This document shows positions 16,311 through 27,690 of a stretch of 32,167 nucleotides of DNA, piece after piece. The stretch's first letter is position 1. Every line of letters begins with the position of its first letter. The DNA is taken from the NCBI GenBank assembly GCA_902778055.1, contig CACYWL010000032.1, forward strand, positions 1 to 32,167, given 5' to 3'. The notes under the pieces are model-generated. The model had not been told where the DNA came from and searched no databases. It saw nothing but the letters and a program-made list of their open reading frames with translations. Position numbers and translations under genes: made by a program. The DNA is from an uncultured Eubacteriales bacterium. GTDB taxonomy: Bacteria > Bacillota > Clostridia > Christensenellales > Aristaeellaceae.

Positions 16311-17729
16311 ATGCGAAAAACAAAGATTATATGTACAATTGGGCCGGCCTGTGACAACGAAGAAACCCTGACCGCCATGTGCCGGGCGGGGATGAACGTG
16401 GCCAGGCTGAACTTTTCCCACGGCACCCATGAGGATCACCTGAAGCGGATTGAACTGATCCGCCGCGTACGCGAAAAGCTGAACCTGCCCATCGCGGTGA
16501 TGCTGGACACCAAGGGTCCTGAATACCGGATCAGGACCTTCCGGGACGGGAAGGTTTTTCTGCAGGACGGAGCGGACTTCATTCTTACTACGGAAGAGAC
16601 CGAAGGGGACGAAAGCCGGGTTTCCGTCAGCTACAAGGGCCTGACGGAGGAACTGAACCCGGGGGATACGGTGCTGATCAATAACGGACTGGTGATCCTG
16701 CGGGTGAAGGAGGTATCCGGGCCGGATGTGATCTGCCAGGTGGTGACCGGCGGCGTGCTGTCGGACCGGAAGAGCATGAATTTCCCCGGGAAGGTGCTGA
16801 AGCAGGATTTCCTGAGCGAACAGGACCGCAGCGATATTCTTTTCGGGATTGAGCAGGACATCGACTTCGTGGCAGCCTCCTTTGTATCCTGCCGGGAGGA
16901 TGTGCAGGCGATCCGGGATCTGCTGGATGAGAACGGCGCGAAAAATGTGGATATCATCGCCAAGATCGAGAACCGCAGCGGAGTGGAAAAGATCGAGGAA
17001 ATCTGCGAGGTGGCGGACGGAATCATGGTGGCCCGCGGGGATCTGGGCGTGGAAATCCCCTTCATGGAGGTGCCCGCGCTGCAGAAGTACCTGATCAGCA
17101 AATGCCGGATGCTGGGCAAGCGCGTCATCACGGCAACGGAAATGCTGGAGAGCATGATCAGCAATCCGCGGCCGACCCGCGCGGAGATCTCCGACGTTGC
17201 CAACGCCGTCTATGACGGCTCCTCGGCCCTGATGCTTTCCGGGGAAACCGCCGCGGGCAAATATCCGGAGCAGGCGGTGCGCACCATGGCGGAGACCGCG
17301 GAGTTCACTGAGGCAGGCATCGACTATGCGGATCGCTTCCATACGATGGTCTTCACCATCCACAACAATCTGGACGCGGTTTCCCATGCCACCTGCGCCA
17401 TGGCTGTGGACGTCAGCGCGAAGGCTATTGTTGTCAATTCCATTTCCGGAAGAACCGCCCGGATGGTGTCCCGGTTCCGCTGCCCGGTGAACATCATCGG
17501 TACCACAACCGACGAGAAGGCCTGGCGGAAGCTGAACCTTTCCTGGGGTGTGACCCCGGTGCTGACGGAGAGCTACACCTCCATGGACGTCATGTTCTGG
17601 CAGGATCTTCGCCTGGCCAAGGAGATTCTGAAGCTGGGGCGCGGGGACAATGTGGTGCTTACGGGCGGGCAGATCGGAGGACCTCCCGGAAACACGAACA
17701 CCATCAAGGTGGAGACCATCAACTTCTGA
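16311..17729 (+). CDS. pyk: Pyruvate kinase
   Basis: The final step of glycolysis, phosphoenolpyruvate plus ADP to pyruvate plus ATP, in the cytoplasm; 472 aa. The N-terminus has TKIICTIGPAC and the active-site run MNVARLNFSHG (28-38). MLDTKGPEYRI (64-74) leads into the B domain. AKIENRSGVEKI (near 217, phosphoryl-transfer Lys), ARGDLGVE (near 242) and TATEMLESMI (near 270) follow. The C-terminal effector domain is complete (SGRTARMVSRFRCP) and ends ETINF. It lacks the extra PEP-utilizer domain found at the C-terminus of Bacillus pyruvate kinases. GGGAGG lies 9 nt before the start. No good promoter is visible in the 149 bp shared with the divergent MATE gene. Confidence 0.96.
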   Translation: MRKTKIICTIGPACDNEETLTAMCRAGMNVARLNFSHGTHEDHLKRIELIRRVREKLNLPIAVMLDTKGPEYRIRTFRDGKVFLQDGADFILTTEETEGDESRVSVSYKGLTEELNPGDTVLINNGLVILRVKEVSGPDVICQVVTGGVLSDRKSMNFPGKVLKQDFLSEQDRSDILFGIEQDIDFVAASFVSCREDVQAIRDLLDENGAKNVDIIAKIENRSGVEKIEEICEVADGIMVARGDLGVEIPFMEVPALQKYLISKCRMLGKRVITATEMLESMISNPRPTRAEISDVANAVYDGSSALMLSGETAAGKYPEQAVRTMAETAEFTEAGIDYADRFHTMVFTIHNNLDAVSHATCAMAVDVSAKAIVVNSISGRTARMVSRFRCPVNIIGTTTDEKAWRKLNLSWGVTPVLTESYTSMDVMFWQDLRLAKEILKLGRGDNVVLTGGQIGGPPGNTNTIKVETINF

Positions 17730-17794
17730 GCAGAAAATGAAGCCCGGGCAGCGGGAAAAACCCTGCCTGTCCGGAAGGAGAAGGAACCGGAAGC

Positions 17795-18712
17795 ATGACC
17801 TTGCAGCAGATCAGATATGTCATCGCGATCGCGGAAACGGGATCGATGGGAAAGGCGGCGGAACGGCTGTTTGTTTCCCAGCCCTCCCTGACCAAGGCTG
17901 TCCAGGAGCTGGAGAAGGAACTCGGGCTGGCGCTGTTTACCCGAAGCAGCAGAGGCGTGACGCTGACGACGGAGGGGGTCCGGTTTCTGCCCTACGCCCG
18001 GCAGGTGGAGGGCCAATACCTGAACCTGATGGAGGAGTTCGGCCGGATCGAAAAGCGAAAGGCCAGCTTTGCGGTGTCGACGCAGCATTATTCCTTTGCG
18101 GTCAAGGCTTTCGTGGAGATGACGCAGCAGGTGGATGTGGCGGAATACGAGCTGGCGATCCGGGAAACCCGGACGATGGAGGTGATCCGGGATGTCAGCA
18201 GCCTGCGGAGCGAGATCGGAGTGATCTATCTCAATGAAAGCAACCGGAACCCCCTGCGGAAGATGCTGGATCAGGAGGGGCTGAGCTTTCATCACCTGAC
18301 GGACTGCGGAGCCTATGTCTATCTGTGGAAAGGACATCCTCTCGCGAACCGGGAGGCCATTTCCCTGGAGGATCTCCGCCCTTATCCCTGCCTGGCCTTT
18401 GAGCAGGGAGATGCTCCCTTCTATTTCGCGGAGGAGCTGATGTCCACGGAGAAGTATTCCCGGCTGATTCATTGCTGCGACCGGGCGACGGTGCTGAACC
18501 TGATGGTCGGCCTGAAGGGATATACCCTCTGCTCCGGCATCATCTGCGAAGAGCTCAGCGGCGTGGACTATATCGCGGTTCCCTTCACGGCGGAGGAGTC
18601 CGGGAGGGACCTGAAGATGGAAATCGGCTATATCGACAGGAAGAATACGATTCATACTGCGCTGGGGCTGCAGTACATTGAGGAAATGAAGAAGTACCTT
18701 CAGGAAGCCTGA
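17795..18712 (+). CDS. LysR-type regulator, MtaR/CpsY-like
   Basis: A 305-aa transcription factor. The winged-helix DNA-binding domain is residues 1-60 (LQQIRYVIAIAETGSMGKAAERLFVSQPSLTKAV). The effector domain spans about 90-300. From memory of the streptococcal MtaR/MetR/CpsY group, shared pieces are STQHYSFAVKAFVE, YELAIRETRTMEVIRDV, SEIGVIYLN, FYFAEELMS and DRATVLNLMVGLKGYT. In streptococci those proteins control methionine uptake and synthesis, so a sulfur amino acid role is likely here but unproven. It lies 65 bp after pyk with no terminator between, so readthrough is possible, and it ends at the hairpin at 18744. It has an AAGGAG ribosome binding site, somewhat far from the ATG. Confidence 0.88.
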   Translation: MTLQQIRYVIAIAETGSMGKAAERLFVSQPSLTKAVQELEKELGLALFTRSSRGVTLTTEGVRFLPYARQVEGQYLNLMEEFGRIEKRKASFAVSTQHYSFAVKAFVEMTQQVDVAEYELAIRETRTMEVIRDVSSLRSEIGVIYLNESNRNPLRKMLDQEGLSFHHLTDCGAYVYLWKGHPLANREAISLEDLRPYPCLAFEQGDAPFYFAEELMSTEKYSRLIHCCDRATVLNLMVGLKGYTLCSGIICEELSGVDYIAVPFTAEESGRDLKMEIGYIDRKNTIHTALGLQYIEEMKKYLQEA

Positions 18713-18743
18713 GCGGGAAGAAAGCGCAGGGAGCCAAACAAAG

Positions 18744-18782
18744 AAACGCCGGCAGGCCCAAAATGGGCGCTGCCGGCGTTTT
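18744..18782. terminator. Bidirectional terminator between the LysR gene and glgA
   Basis: AAACGCCGGCAG (18744-18755) pairs with CTGCCGGCGTTT (18770-18781). An inner GCCCA/TGGGC helix sits inside, separated by a single-base bulge, with loop AAA. TTTT ends it on the plus strand, and the minus strand continues TTTCTTTG. Confidence 0.9.
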
Positions 18783-18811
18783 GAAGCTGCCGGAAAACGA
18801 AGGGGCGGCGG

Positions 18812-20281
18812 TCAGCCTTTCAGCTCCGCATACAGATTCTGATACAGCTGGGCGGAATGATTCCAGGAGACATCCCGCTCCATGTCCCGCAGGACAAGAC
18901 CGTTCCAGCGGTCGCGGTGGTCAAAGAAGACGCTCCGCGCCTGCCGGACCGCGTTCAGCAGCAGGTCGGCCCGGTAATCCCCGAAGGTAAAGCCATTGCC
19001 CTCGCCGGTTTCCTCCTGATAGGGAGCGACCGTATCCTTCAGGCCGCCGGTTTCCCGGACGATGGGCACCGTGCCGTAGCGCATGGCAATCAGCTGCGTA
19101 AGGCCGCAGGGCTCGAAAAGGCTGGGAACCAGAAGCGCATCCGCGCCGGCATAGATCTGGTGGGACAGGCTTTCGTCATACATGATGCAGGCACAGACCT
19201 GGCCCCGGTGTGCGTTCTCGAAATAACGGAAGGCGCTTTCATAGCGCGGATCTCCGGTCCCCAGGACGACAACCTGGGTGCGCTCGTCCAGCATCTGCTC
19301 AAAGATGGCATTGACCAGGTCCAGGCCCTTCTGATCCGTCAGGCGGGAAATCAGGCCGAGCACCAGACGTCCCGGATCCTCCTGCAGGCCGAGACGGCGC
19401 TGAAGCGCCAGCTTGTTTTCGGGCTTTCGGGCGAGCACGTCCTCCTTCCCGTAGGGGGCGGGCAGCAGCGCGTCAGTCCGGCTGTCCCACTGCTCCACAT
19501 CGATGCCGTTCACGATGCCGACCAGCTTTTCCCGATGATAGGAAAGATGGGCGTTCAGCCCTTCGCCGAAGGCATCGGTCTGAATCTCCCGGGCATAGGT
19601 CTCGCTGACCGTCGTAACCCGGTCGGCATAGGCGAGCCCGCCTTTGAACATGTTGGCCTCGGCGCCGTTGATCAGGAAGACGGAATAATTGAAAAGGTCA
19701 TCCTGAAGACCGCTCCAGTACTTCAGGTGATCAATGCTGCAGATACCCTGGAAGCGAAGGTTGTGGATGGTCAGAATGCTGCGCGCGGCGCCGACGGGCG
19801 TCAGGGCAAAGCGCGTCCGCAGATAAACCGGGACCAGGGAGGCCTGCCAGTCATGGCAGTGCACGATATCCGGCACCCACTCCAGATAGTTCAGCGCCGC
19901 CAGGGCCGCCTTGGAGAAGTAGCAGTACTTGGGAATGTCCTCCCACAGGCCGGTGTAGGGATTACCCCAGTCGAAAAATTCACGGTTCTCGATAAAATCG
20001 TAGGTCACCCCGTTCATGGTCAGCTCCATGATGCCGACAAAGAAGGATCTTCCGTCCTGCGTCAGATCCATCATGAAGGAGCCCTTCCAGACCATCTGAT
20101 CCTTGTATTTCTGCGGAATGACGCTGTACAGCGGGAGAAGGACACGGATGTCCGCGCCCTCCCGCGCCAGGGCCCGGGGCAGCGCATACATGACATCGCC
20201 CAGACCGCCCGTTTTGACAAAGGGATAACATTCCGAGCCGATAAAGGCGACTCTGGAAACGCCTGATCTCATCTCTTCCAT
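18812..20281 (-). CDS. glgA: Glycogen synthase (GT5, ADP-glucose type)
   Basis: Adds glucose from ADP-glucose to the growing alpha-1,4-glucan; 489 aa, cytoplasmic. The N-terminal Rossmann domain has SECYPFVKTGGLGDV (16-30; K23 in the ADP-glucose KTGGL motif). HCHDWQASLVPVYL follows near 140. The C-terminal domain has ISRLTDQKGLDLV near 315 and LVPSLFEPCGLTQLIAMRYGT near 385, the GT-B nucleotide-sugar site. The ATG at 20281 has AAGGAG about 10 nt upstream; a TTG two codons earlier and an ATG three codons later are alternatives. The other glycogen genes (glgC, glgD, glgB, glgP) are not in the window, so the pathway must be dispersed. It is divergent from carB. Confidence 0.95.
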   Translation of the reverse strand: MEEMRSGVSRVAFIGSECYPFVKTGGLGDVMYALPRALAREGADIRVLLPLYSVIPQKYKDQMVWKGSFMMDLTQDGRSFFVGIMELTMNGVTYDFIENREFFDWGNPYTGLWEDIPKYCYFSKAALAALNYLEWVPDIVHCHDWQASLVPVYLRTRFALTPVGAARSILTIHNLRFQGICSIDHLKYWSGLQDDLFNYSVFLINGAEANMFKGGLAYADRVTTVSETYAREIQTDAFGEGLNAHLSYHREKLVGIVNGIDVEQWDSRTDALLPAPYGKEDVLARKPENKLALQRRLGLQEDPGRLVLGLISRLTDQKGLDLVNAIFEQMLDERTQVVVLGTGDPRYESAFRYFENAHRGQVCACIMYDESLSHQIYAGADALLVPSLFEPCGLTQLIAMRYGTVPIVRETGGLKDTVAPYQEETGEGNGFTFGDYRADLLLNAVRQARSVFFDHRDRWNGLVLRDMERDVSWNHSAQLYQNLYAELKG

Positions 20282-20341
20282 ATCCAATCCGCTCCTTTAT
20301 TCATGCTGTCAGGGAAGCGCCGAAAGGCCTCCGTCGGAAAC

Positions 20342-20371
20342 AATATACCACAGAAACCGGGCGTTCCACAA
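20342..20371 (-). promoter_or_regulatory. Possible glgA promoter
   Basis: On the minus strand TTGTGG (20366-20371), 18 nt, TATATT (20342-20347). The leader is about 55 nt. Confidence 0.45.
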
Positions 20372-20414
20372 CAGAAAAAAAGGGAAGGCGCAAATTGTCT
20401 TTTTCATGCCTTTT

Positions 20415-20455
20415 CAGGGAAAGGGGTTGATTCACAGGCCCCTTTCCTGTAAAAT
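20415..20455 (+). promoter_or_regulatory. carB promoter with overlapping inverted repeat
   Basis: TTGATT (20427-20432), 17 nt, TAAAAT (20450-20455). The -35 box sits in the 12-nt middle of an inverted repeat: CAGGGAAAGGGG (20415-20426) against CCCCTTTCCTG (20439-20449), complementary except for one extra G. That layout suits a repressor site, but the regulator is unknown. Confidence 0.65.
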
Positions 20456-20517
20456 CTCCCGGAAGGTTGGGCGCCCTGCTTTTGCGCCTGTGCACGCGAT
20501 CCAGCAAGGAGGTTTCC

Positions 20518-23745
<3,228 letters not shown>

Positions 23746-23766
23746 GCGGGACAGCAGCAAAAAAAC

Positions 23767-23803
23767 GGCTCCAAGGAAGGCTGGTTTTCCCTGGAGCCTT
23801 TTT
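23767..23803 (+). terminator. Terminator of carB
   Basis: GGCTCCA / TGGAGCC, then a mismatch and an inner GGAA/TTCC, followed by TTTTT. It starts 22 bp after the carB stop. The rest of the gap to 23933 shows no clear promoter. Confidence 0.85.
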
Positions 23804-23933
23804 GGTTTATCGCGCGGAGGCAAAGCCGGGAAGGGAGAAGGAAACCGCCTTTCCTTCCTGACGGCGCGGGAGCAACAGCCCGGCCCATGGGCCTCGGCAG
23901 CCATGAAGGGATGAACCGGGAGGAGAAACGGAA

Positions 23934-24896
23934 ATGAAGCGAAAAATGATTGTCTCCATTGCCCAGCTGACGGGAGGGCAGCGGGAACGCATTCTTGCGG
24001 CAGCGGAACGGCATGGTTTTGAGGCGCTGTTCCTGGACCGGGAGGAGGACGCACGTCAGGCGCTGGATGGGGCGGAGATCCTTTTCTCACAGTCCGCAGC
24101 GCTGGCCAGACATGCGCCTTCGCTGCGCTGGCAGTGCACGCCGTCCGCGGGAGTGGATCACTTTCTTGCGCCGGGAACGTTCGCCGGGCCTGAGGTGCTG
24201 CTGAGCAACTCCTCCGGTGCGTACGGGGTGACCATCGCGGAGCACGTGATCATGGTCACGCTGGAGATCCTGCGCAGGCAGCAGGATTACACCGAAATCA
24301 CCGCCCGGCGGGAATGGCGGCGGGATCTGCCGGTGCGCTCCATCCGGGGCAGCCGGATCCTGATGATGGGCACGGGTGATATCGGACAGGAGGCCGCCCT
24401 TCGGCTGAGAGCCTTCTCTCCGGCCTCTCTGCTGGGGCTGAACCGGTCGGGCCGGAATCCCGCGCAGCGTTTTGACCGCATCCTTCTCCCGGAAGACCTG
24501 GAAAAGGTGCTGCCTGAGACGGATCTGCTGATCCTGTCCCTGCCGGATACCCCGGAAACGAGGGGCGTGCTGGACCAGAAACGTCTGGCCCTGCTGCCGG
24601 ACGGAGCGGTGATCGTCAATGTAGGCCGGGGAAGCGCGATTCATCAAGGGGCGCTGGAAAAGGAGCTTCGCGCCGGAAGGCTTTCTGCCGCGCTGGATGT
24701 GTTTGAGAAGGAGCCCCTGCCGCAGCAGGATCCGATGTGGGACTGCCCGAACCTGCTGCTGACGCCTCATGTGGCCGGAAACATGACCCTGCCTTATACG
24801 CTGGAGCGGATTGTGGAGCTGTTTCTGGAGGATTTTGAGAACTACTGCGCGGGCCGGCCGCTGTGCCGGGCGGTGAATCCGCAGAAAGGATACTGA
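23934..24896 (+). CDS. D-2-hydroxyacid dehydrogenase (NAD-binding)
   Basis: A 320-aa cytoplasmic oxidoreductase of the D-isomer-specific 2-hydroxyacid dehydrogenase family, interconverting a 2-keto acid and a D-2-hydroxy acid. The nucleotide-binding loop is GTGDIG (146-151). The catalytic triad is present: R232 in VGRGSAI, E260 in DVFEKEPLP and H279 in LTPHVAGN. SAGVDHF (71-77) and NSSGAYGVTIAEH (92-104) are conserved substrate-side motifs. Length fits the short phosphoglycerate-dehydrogenase-like and glyoxylate/hydroxypyruvate reductase-like members; the substrate cannot be named. GGGAGGAG precedes the ATG. The rRNA methyltransferase gene follows after 71 bp without a terminator, so the two are probably cotranscribed. 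Confidence 0.88.
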   Translation: MKRKMIVSIAQLTGGQRERILAAAERHGFEALFLDREEDARQALDGAEILFSQSAALARHAPSLRWQCTPSAGVDHFLAPGTFAGPEVLLSNSSGAYGVTIAEHVIMVTLEILRRQQDYTEITARREWRRDLPVRSIRGSRILMMGTGDIGQEAALRLRAFSPASLLGLNRSGRNPAQRFDRILLPEDLEKVLPETDLLILSLPDTPETRGVLDQKRLALLPDGAVIVNVGRGSAIHQGALEKELRAGRLSAALDVFEKEPLPQQDPMWDCPNLLLTPHVAGNMTLPYTLERIVELFLEDFENYCAGRPLCRAVNPQKGY

Positions 24897-24967
24897 CCGC
24901 CGCCCGGCGGCCGGAAGACCGGCTGCTGCTGCGCGGAAGAGGCCTGAAGGGAAGAGGAAACGCGGAG

Positions 24968-26308
24968 ATGAAAAAAAACGAGTGCATCCGGATGCGGGCT
25001 GAAAGACTGGGAGCGGATCTGGAGGGTGTCTGCCGCGCGGAAGGACAGGCGGTTTTTGTGCCCGGGCTGCTGCCCGGAGAGGAGACGGAGGTTCGCATCG
25101 TCCGGGCGGAAAAACGGTATGCCTTCGGGCGTATGGAGGAGATGCCCGCGGAGAGATCTCCGGAAAGGCGGGAACCGGACTGTGATGCCTGGCCGAGATG
25201 CGGCGGATGTACGGGACGGCATATGCGCTATGAAGCGACCCTGGATGCCAAGCGGCAGCAGGTGCAGGACTGCTTTGCGAGGATCGGCGGACTGGAAGTG
25301 ACTGTCCAGCCCGTGATCGGAATGGAGGATCCCTTTCACTACCGCAATAAAACCTCGCTTCCCCTGGGAGAAAGGGACGGCAGACCGGTGCTGGGATTCT
25401 ATGCTCCCAGAAGCCATGCCGTGATTCCCGTAAAAAACTGCCCCAACGCCATGGAGCCTGCGGATCGGATCGCCGACGCCTTTCTGGCCTGGGCGGAGCG
25501 GTACCGTGTGACTCCCTATCAGGAAAAAACGGGACAGGGCGTGCTGCGGCATCTGGTGATTCGCGTGAATCGCGAGGGGCAGAGCATGGTTACGGTGGTG
25601 GCCAACGCGGCAAAGATTCCGCATGCGGAGGAACTGGTACAATGCCTGCAGCCCCTGGGGACGGTCAGCCTGTGGCTGAACGAAAACAGGGCGAGAAACA
25701 ATGTGATCCTTTCGGATCGCTTCCGCCTTCTCTGGGGAAGGGAAACGCTGACGGACCGGCTTTTTGATCTGATGTTTGATCTGTCCCCGGCTTCCTTTTT
25801 CCAGGTGAATCCCGTTCAGACGGAAAAACTGTATCAGACCGCGCTCGATTTTGCGGAGCTGAAGCCCACGGACCTGCTCTGCGATGTTTACTGCGGCGCG
25901 GGTACCATCACCCTGACCATGGCGAGGCATTGCAGAAAGGCGGTTGGAATCGAAATCGTCTCCTCCGCGATTGAGAATGCAAAACACAATGCGGAGAAGA
26001 ACGGGATTTTGAACACAGAGTTTCATGCGGGAAAGGCGGAGGAGCTGCTTCCCCGGATGGTCGCGGAGGGGCTGAGGCCGGACGTAATCGTCGTGGATCC
26101 GCCCCGGAAGGGTCTGGAGCCGGAGGTTATTCAGGCGATTGCGGAGGCTGCTCCGGACCGGCTTGTATATGTTTCCTGCAATCCGGCGACCCTGACCAGG
26201 GACTGCGGACTGCTGGCCGGCAGGGGCTACCTGCCGCAGAAAGTGCAGCCGGTAGACATGTTCTGCTGGACCTCCGGTGTCGAGACGGTATGCTTATTGT
26301 CCAAATGA
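24968..26308 (+). CDS. rlmD: 23S rRNA (uracil-C5)-methyltransferase, RlmD/RlmCD type
   Basis: A 446-aa TrmA-family SAM-dependent enzyme making 5-methyluridine in RNA, most likely 23S rRNA U1939 and perhaps U747 as in Gram-positive RlmCD. Four Fe-S cysteines are seen: C72, C78, C81 (CDAWPRCGGC) and C158 (KNCPN). SAM motif I is CDVYCGAGTITL (305-316), the VVDPPRKGLEP motif is near 375-385, and the nucleophile is C404 in YVSCNPATLTRD. A weak TRAM-like N-terminal region covers about 1-58. The ATG at 24968 was chosen over the upstream in-frame reading, which overlaps the dehydrogenase gene. Its stop lies 10 bp from the end of the convergent anti-sigma gene. Bacillota often carry several paralogs, so the exact target base is uncertain. 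Confidence 0.88.
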   Translation: MKKNECIRMRAERLGADLEGVCRAEGQAVFVPGLLPGEETEVRIVRAEKRYAFGRMEEMPAERSPERREPDCDAWPRCGGCTGRHMRYEATLDAKRQQVQDCFARIGGLEVTVQPVIGMEDPFHYRNKTSLPLGERDGRPVLGFYAPRSHAVIPVKNCPNAMEPADRIADAFLAWAERYRVTPYQEKTGQGVLRHLVIRVNREGQSMVTVVANAAKIPHAEELVQCLQPLGTVSLWLNENRARNNVILSDRFRLLWGRETLTDRLFDLMFDLSPASFFQVNPVQTEKLYQTALDFAELKPTDLLCDVYCGAGTITLTMARHCRKAVGIEIVSSAIENAKHNAEKNGILNTEFHAGKAEELLPRMVAEGLRPDVIVVDPPRKGLEPEVIQAIAEAAPDRLVYVSCNPATLTRDCGLLAGRGYLPQKVQPVDMFCWTSGVETVCLLSK

Positions 26309-26318
26309 GCTCTGCTGT

Positions 26319-27056
26319 TTATTTTTCATCCCGCCTGTTCTTCATCACATACAGTACGCCCAGGGTGATTCCAGCAGTGACGCCGACGGTCGGCCAGAAC
26401 CGGTTGGCGCCGCCCGCATGCAGCATGATCATGGTCATCATATTCAGAAACAGGAGAGCATCCACGCAGATTACGATCAGCACCTTGCTCCTGTTCCCGA
26501 TCCATTTCCGCAAAGGCTTGGCCCGGATGGCCCAGGGCAGAAAGCACACGGCCAGTCCGAACAGCACCGCGCTTCCGGCGATGCCGAACCAGGTTCCGCG
26601 GGTCACCAGGCAGATCACGCCCAGCAGCAGTTCAGTGCTGGCCGTGAAGGCGCACAGGGTCCAGAACAGCTTGCTCTCCGGCACCAGGATCGGCACGGCG
26701 ATCACGCTGGCCGCAACGATTAACGCCGCAACCATGATCAGGAACCATCCCAGCTGCGATCCGGCCAACAGGTTAATGGCCAGCAGTACCAGCAGCGGAA
26801 TCATGAACAGGCCGGAGGCGGTAATGCCTGTTCTGGCGGAAAGCTGTTTGAATTTCCGGACGCCGTAGCTGATCGCGTCCTCCTTTTCCGCCTTCAGTCC
26901 GTTTTCAATTTCCGTTCTTTTCAGCCTGTCCAGCAGGCTGCCGCATTCCGTGCATTCACGAAGATGCTCATCCACCAGCTCCCGGCTTTTTTCACTGCAG
27001 ATATCATCTACATACAGGGGAAGCAGATCCCTGATGATCTCACAATCTGTCTTCAT
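26319..27056 (-). CDS. Membrane anti-sigma factor with zinc-finger (zf-HC2) domain
   Basis: A 245-aa probable anti-sigma factor for the ECF gene upstream. The N-terminal cytoplasmic part has the ZAS pattern H31-x3-C35-x2-C38 (HLRECTEC) plus an upstream Cys (C5 or C20). About six hydrophobic helices follow from residue 78 to the end (for example ITASGLFMIPLLVLLAINLL and FLIMVAALIVAASVIAVPIL), and the C-terminus is a short KNRRDEK tail. Unlike simple one-helix anti-sigma factors it has almost no extracytoplasmic domain, so any signal is probably sensed in the membrane. Its ATG overlaps the sigma stop codon (ATGA), coupling their synthesis. Signal and regulon are unknown. Confidence 0.8.
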   Translation of the reverse strand: MKTDCEIIRDLLPLYVDDICSEKSRELVDEHLRECTECGSLLDRLKRTEIENGLKAEKEDAISYGVRKFKQLSARTGITASGLFMIPLLVLLAINLLAGSQLGWFLIMVAALIVAASVIAVPILVPESKLFWTLCAFTASTELLLGVICLVTRGTWFGIAGSAVLFGLAVCFLPWAIRAKPLRKWIGNRSKVLIVICVDALLFLNMMTMIMLHAGGANRFWPTVGVTAGITLGVLYVMKNRRDEK

Positions 27057-27538
27057 GCTTCATCCAACCTTTCCTGCAATTTGATTCGCGCACGGTGATA
27101 GGTGACCCGCGCCCAGTTTTCCGTCTTTCCGAAAATCGTTCCGATTTCCCGGAAGCTCAGTTCTCCGAATATTCTCAGCTCGAACACTTCCTTGTACGGG
27201 TCCTCCATCTCGTGGAGGATCAGGTGGATCCTGAAGGAGGAATCCCTGTCCTCCACCGTCTTTGCCACGCTCTTGGCGTGATCCGGCAGATCCTCCGGAA
27301 TCTCGCCGCGGCGGCTGCTCCGGCGCTGCTCATCCACAAAAAGATTTTTTGCGATGGCGCACAGCCAGGTGACTTCGTCCGATTCACCCCGGAATTCACG
27401 CTGACGGGTGAAGGCACGGTAGAAGGTTTCCTGCGTGAGCTCTTCCGCAAGAGAACGGTCTCCGGCCAGCGTCATGAGATAGGAGAATACCCGCATATAG
27501 CAGGTTTCATAGAGCCGGGCACATTGATCCTGGGTCAC
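27053..27538 (-). CDS. ECF sigma factor (sigma-70 family)
   Basis: A 161-aa two-domain extracytoplasmic-function sigma factor. Region 2 is residues 1-75, with SLAEELTQETFYRAF and VTWLCAIAKNLFVDEQRR, the latter in the -10 recognition stretch. Region 4 is about 105-158, with YKEVFELRIFGELSFREIGTIFGKTENWARVTYHRARIKLQ, a helix-turn-helix for -35 binding. The start is a GTG at 27538 with GGGAGGTGA just upstream; a GTG start can limit its level. The gene overlaps the anti-sigma gene by 4 bp and is preceded by a probable ECF promoter, so self-activation is expected. Confidence 0.93.
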   Translation of the reverse strand: MTQDQCARLYETCYMRVFSYLMTLAGDRSLAEELTQETFYRAFTRQREFRGESDEVTWLCAIAKNLFVDEQRRSSRRGEIPEDLPDHAKSVAKTVEDRDSSFRIHLILHEMEDPYKEVFELRIFGELSFREIGTIFGKTENWARVTYHRARIKLQERLDEA

Positions 27539-27571
27539 TTTCTCACCTCCCTTCCGTCAGGAATCACAGGT

Positions 27572-27599
27572 TAGACGGGGTACCGGCGGATTCGTTACA
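27572..27599 (-). promoter_or_regulatory. Probable autoregulated ECF promoter
   Basis: On the minus strand TGTAAC (27594-27599), 16 nt, CGTCTA (27572-27577). The AAC and CGTC cores at 16-nt spacing are typical of ECF promoters, and the start would lie about 27 nt before the sigma GTG. I saw no second copy of this pair in the window. Confidence 0.65.
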
Positions 27600-27652
27600 G
27601 ACTTCACAAAAAAGTTTTGCAGTGTTTTTCGAAACAGGCCTAAGCACGAAGG

Positions 27653-27679
27653 AACCCCCGCCCTCTCAGGCCGGGGGTT
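27653..27679 (-). terminator. Probable terminator after the luxS-GTPase unit
   Basis: AACCCCCG / CGGGGGTT, an 8-bp stem with an 11-nt loop, 12 bp past the GTPase stop. The following tract on the minus strand is only weakly T-rich (CCTTCG), so efficiency is uncertain. Confidence 0.6.
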
Positions 27680-27690
27680 TGCATTGGCAG

